Of a stretch of DNA of 7,856 bases, positions 6,210 through 7,856 are shown one piece after another. Both the position numbers and the translations under genes were made by a program. The notes under the pieces are model-generated. The model searched no databases, had not been told where the DNA came from, and worked only from the letters and a program-made list of their open reading frames with translations. Position 1 is the first letter of the stretch; every line of letters starts with the position of its first letter. Origin of the DNA: an uncultured Eubacteriales bacterium (GTDB lineage: Bacteria; Bacillota; Clostridia; Monoglobales; UMGS1388); the NCBI GenBank assembly GCA_900551345.1, contig URVP01000064.1, positions 1 to 7,856 of the forward strand, written 5' to 3'.

Positions 6210-6790
6210 AAAAACATTGGTATGATTATCTGTGGATTTTAACTTTAACCTACCTTATACTGGGGTTTTTCAATATTATGTTTGCGTGGCTGGGTCTTTT
6301 GTGCTTCTTTATCCCTCTTATTATTTCCATATCGCAAGGCACCAAAGGCTACTGTAACAGATATTGCGGACGGGGACAGCTTTTTGAAGTTTTGGGCGGA
6401 CGGTTTGGTTTGTCAAGAAAAAAGGATATTCCCCGTTGGATGAAAAGCAGGTATTTCCGATACGGTTTTCTGATTTTCTTTTTTATCATGTTTTTTGTAA
6501 TGCTTTGGAATACTTATCTGGTGTTTGCCGGAACAGCAAGCTTAAAACAAGCGGTTACTTTGCTGTGGACATTCAAACTTCCCTGGCATTGGGCTTATCA
6601 CGGAACAATCATTCACCCCGGAGCGGCACAATTTGCTTTCGGTTTTTACGGTGTAATGCTTACCTCATCGGTATTGGGCTTTGTAACAATGATTCTGTTT
6701 AAACCCCGAAGCTGGTGTGTATATTGTCCCATGGGAACAATGACTCAGCTTATTTGTATGGCGAAAAACAAAAATAAAGATATGGAATAA
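6206..6790 (+). CDS. Membrane 4Fe-4S-type protein, short NapH/NosR/CcoG-like
   Basis: A membrane protein of 194 residues. Hydrophobic segments fall at about 9-42 (one long or two short helices), 85-110 and 145-167. Two cysteine pairs sit just after membrane segments: C50-x3-C54 in YCNRYCGRGQLF and C171-x2-C174-P in WCVYCPMGT. This pattern recalls the membrane part of the NapH/NosR/CcoG group, which passes electrons across or along the membrane. Those relatives usually also carry two ferredoxin motifs, absent here but encoded by the overlapping upstream gene, so the two genes look like a split version. HWAYHGTIIHPG (about 131-142) offers His residues that might bind a cofactor or metal. GGGAG (6193-6197) lies 8 bases before the ATG. 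The electron donor and acceptor are unknown. Since CcoG is an established cupric reductase, and a copper pump gene converges on this one, a role in copper reduction is possible but inferred. Confidence 0.75.
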   Translation: MKKHWYDYLWILTLTYLILGFFNIMFAWLGLLCFFIPLIISISQGTKGYCNRYCGRGQLFEVLGGRFGLSRKKDIPRWMKSRYFRYGFLIFFFIMFFVMLWNTYLVFAGTASLKQAVTLLWTFKLPWHWAYHGTIIHPGAAQFAFGFYGVMLTSSVLGFVTMILFKPRSWCVYCPMGTMTQLICMAKNKNKDME

Positions 6791-6800
6791 AATATAAATA

Positions 6801-6849
6801 AAACAGGCGTATCCCTCACCTGACAAGTGAGAAATATGCCTGTTTTTTT
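6801..6849. terminator. Bidirectional intrinsic terminator between convergent genes
   Basis: AAACAGGCGTAT (6801-6812) pairs with ATATGCCTGTTT (6834-6845) over 12 bp with one G-U pair. After a 2x2 internal loop, CTCAC (6815-6819) pairs with GTGAG (6827-6831) around a 7-base loop. Seven T residues (6843-6849) follow on the plus strand, and the A-rich sequence before the stem gives a U tract for the minus strand. It serves the membrane Fe-S gene and the copper ATPase gene from both sides. Confidence 0.88.
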
Positions 6850-6867
6850 ATTCGGCTTTGGGTATAT

Positions 6868-7077
6868 TTAATTAATACCCGTTACGCTGTAGCCTTCGAT
6901 TTCAACAGTGGTTTTAAGAACTTCGTCCGATACCGCTTCTTTAAGCTCCACCGTTGCCGTTCCGTTTTCGTGGCTTACAAGTGCGCTTTCAACTCCGTCA
7001 AGCGATTCCAAAGCTTTTTTAACTCTGCCTTCGCAGTGGGAGCACATCATACCTTCAATTTTAATTGTTTTTTGCAT
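6868..7077 (-). CDS. copZ: Possible CopZ-like copper chaperone from an internal start in copA
   Basis: Within the copA frame, an ATG at 7077 is preceded by AAAGGAG (complement of 7087-7093) with a 9-base gap, a strong ribosome site in the middle of coding sequence. Translation from it gives exactly 69 residues, the usual CopZ length, beginning MQKTIKIEGMMCSHC with the M-x-C-x2-C copper site at Cys12 and Cys15 and ending near a conserved EGYSV. Such a free chaperone would deliver Cu(I) to the pump. The segment is in frame with the ATPase with no stop between, so a fused form must also be made. The internal product is inferred from the start signals only. Confidence 0.5.
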   Translation of the reverse strand: MQKTIKIEGMMCSHCEGRVKKALESLDGVESALVSHENGTATVELKEAVSDEVLKTTVEIEGYSVTGIN

Positions 7078-7856
7078 ATTAATCTTCTCCTTTACTTTTG
7101 TTTTATGTTTATGGTCGTGTTTTGAATTGTGAATATCCGCAAAATTAAGCCTTAGTGCGTTTGTGACAACGCAGAAACTGGAAAGGCTCATTGCGGCTGC
7201 GGCAAACATGGGATTAAGCTCCCAGCCGAAGGAGTGTATAAACAGTCCGGCGGCAATCGGTATGCCGATTACATTGTAAATAAATGCCCAGAAAAGGTTT
7301 TCGTGAATGTTGGTTAAGGTTCGGCGGCTCAGCCTTATGGCAGCCGCCGCATCTGAAAGGCTGCTGTTCATAAGCACCACATCTGCGGCGTCAATGGCAA
7401 CATCTGTACCGGCACCTATGGCAATACCTATGTCGGCACTTGTAAGTGCGGGGGCATCGTTTATACCGTCGCCTACCATGGCTACTCTGCCCTGCTTTTT
7501 AAGCCGCTGTATAACCGCTTCTTTTCCGTCGGGGAGCACTCCTGCCACAACTTCGTCAACTGCCGCCTGCTCTGCTATGGCTTTTGCTGTGTATTCGTTG
7601 TCACCGGTAAGCATAACTACTTTTATGCCCATATTCTGCAATTGGCGTATTGCTTCGGGACTGTCCTCCTTTATAACATCTGCTACAGCGATAATACCCA
7701 TAAGATTGTTGTCATAAGCAAATAGCAGAGGCGTTTTTCCCTGAGAGGCAAGTTCTTTTATTTTGTCCTGTGTTTGTTTGGAAATATCTGCTGTTTGCGA
7801 AATGTATTTAAGACTGCCCCCTATCAGACTTTTGCCGCCGCAAGATGCTGTCAGAC
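6868..7856 (-). CDS. copA: Copper-exporting P1B-type ATPase with C-terminal HMA domain (3' part)
   Basis: The last 328 residues of a copper pump; the gene enters from the right edge, so the frame does not begin at the ATG at 7701. In order: the end of the ATP-binding domain (GGKSLIGGSLKY), the phosphorylation-domain motifs TGDN (visible residues 83-86) and GDGINDAPAL (128-137), the YN pair in the next membrane helix (LFWAFIYNVIG), and MSLSS in the last helix. YN plus M-x-x-SS is the signature of Cu(I) pumps. After the last helix comes a His-rich linker (KHDHKHK), then a full HMA domain with GMMCSHC (Cys271 and Cys274). Most CopA proteins carry HMA domains at the N-terminus; whether this one also has them lies outside the window. 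The start of the HMA segment has its own ribosome site, annotated separately. The DKTGT motif and metal-site CPC are expected upstream and not visible. Confidence 0.93.
   Translation of the reverse strand, partial: LTASCGGKSLIGGSLKYISQTADISKQTQDKIKELASQGKTPLLFAYDNNLMGIIAVADVIKEDSPEAIRQLQNMGIKVVMLTGDNEYTAKAIAEQAAVDEVVAGVLPDGKEAVIQRLKKQGRVAMVGDGINDAPALTSADIGIAIGAGTDVAIDAADVVLMNSSLSDAAAAIRLSRRTLTNIHENLFWAFIYNVIGIPIAAGLFIHSFGWELNPMFAAAAMSLSSFCVVTNALRLNFADIHNSKHDHKHKTKVKEKINMQKTIKIEGMMCSHCEGRVKKALESLDGVESALVSHENGTATVELKEAVSDEVLKTTVEIEGYSVTGIN

Noticed and set aside
5897..6217. Minus-strand open frame of 106 residues over the ferredoxin gene
   Set aside because: The two cluster motifs on the plus strand, with GGAGG and promoter, are decisive for the other strand.
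7307..7717. Plus-strand open frame of 136 residues rich in Ser, Ala and Pro
   Set aside because: It is the antisense of the conserved ATPase core; its composition reflects the complementary codons.
1..7856. CRISPR array, tRNA, rRNA, insertion sequence or phage attachment site
   Set aside because: No regularly spaced repeats, RNA-gene signatures, transposase motifs or terminal inverted repeats were seen.

Overview
The window looks like a chromosomal segment of an anaerobic Firmicute of the class Clostridia, probably a gut or other plant-polymer-degrading species. The base composition is moderately AT-rich, the Shine-Dalgarno sites are strong and GGAG-like, and intergenic spaces are short with T-tailed hairpin terminators. 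The gene content (large secreted glycosidase, DUF5054 protein, two-cluster ferredoxin, CopA with a C-terminal HMA domain) fits that group. The species cannot be named from the sequence.

Left part (1-5400): a carbohydrate-active operon. A gene that leaves the window to the left (start codon at 30-32, minus strand) is divergent from a two-gene plus-strand operon. The first operon gene encodes a secreted protein of about 1,100 residues with two similar discoidin-like beta-sandwich domains, a clan GH-A (TIM-barrel) glycosidase domain and C-terminal beta domains. The second, 21 bases downstream, encodes a cytoplasmic DUF5054 protein that keeps the H-x-D, Asp and late His pattern of metal-dependent GH38-type glycosidases. 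A plausible reading is extracellular cleavage of a glycan followed by intracellular trimming of the products. The divergent promoter region holds a mirrored pair of nearly identical blocks, each exactly 7 bases upstream of a -35 box, which suggests one regulator controlling both directions. A hairpin with a second hairpin nested in its loop, followed by a T-rich tract, closes the operon.

Middle part (5400-5999): a decayed spacer. It contains a minus-strand remnant of an XRE-type helix-turn-helix regulator, truncated at its N-terminus and broken by what looks like loss of one base in a G run. A possible coding scrap lies on the opposite strand. Before the next operon there is a pair of direct repeats and a promoter with a small dyad over its -35 box.

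Right part (6000-7856): redox and copper. A 69-residue ferredoxin with two [4Fe-4S] motifs overlaps, by ATGA, a 194-residue membrane protein related to the NapH/NosR/CcoG group that lacks its own ferredoxin domains; together they resemble a NapH-like protein split into two genes. Converging on them, across a bidirectional terminator, is the 3' part of a copper P1B-type ATPase gene. Its C-terminus carries an HMA (CopZ-like) domain behind a His-rich linker. An internal ATG with its own Shine-Dalgarno site sits exactly where a normal 69-residue CopZ would begin, so one gene may make both the pump and a free chaperone. Because CcoG-type proteins are known cupric reductases, the adjacent iron-sulfur pair could take part in copper handling; that link is inference from position.
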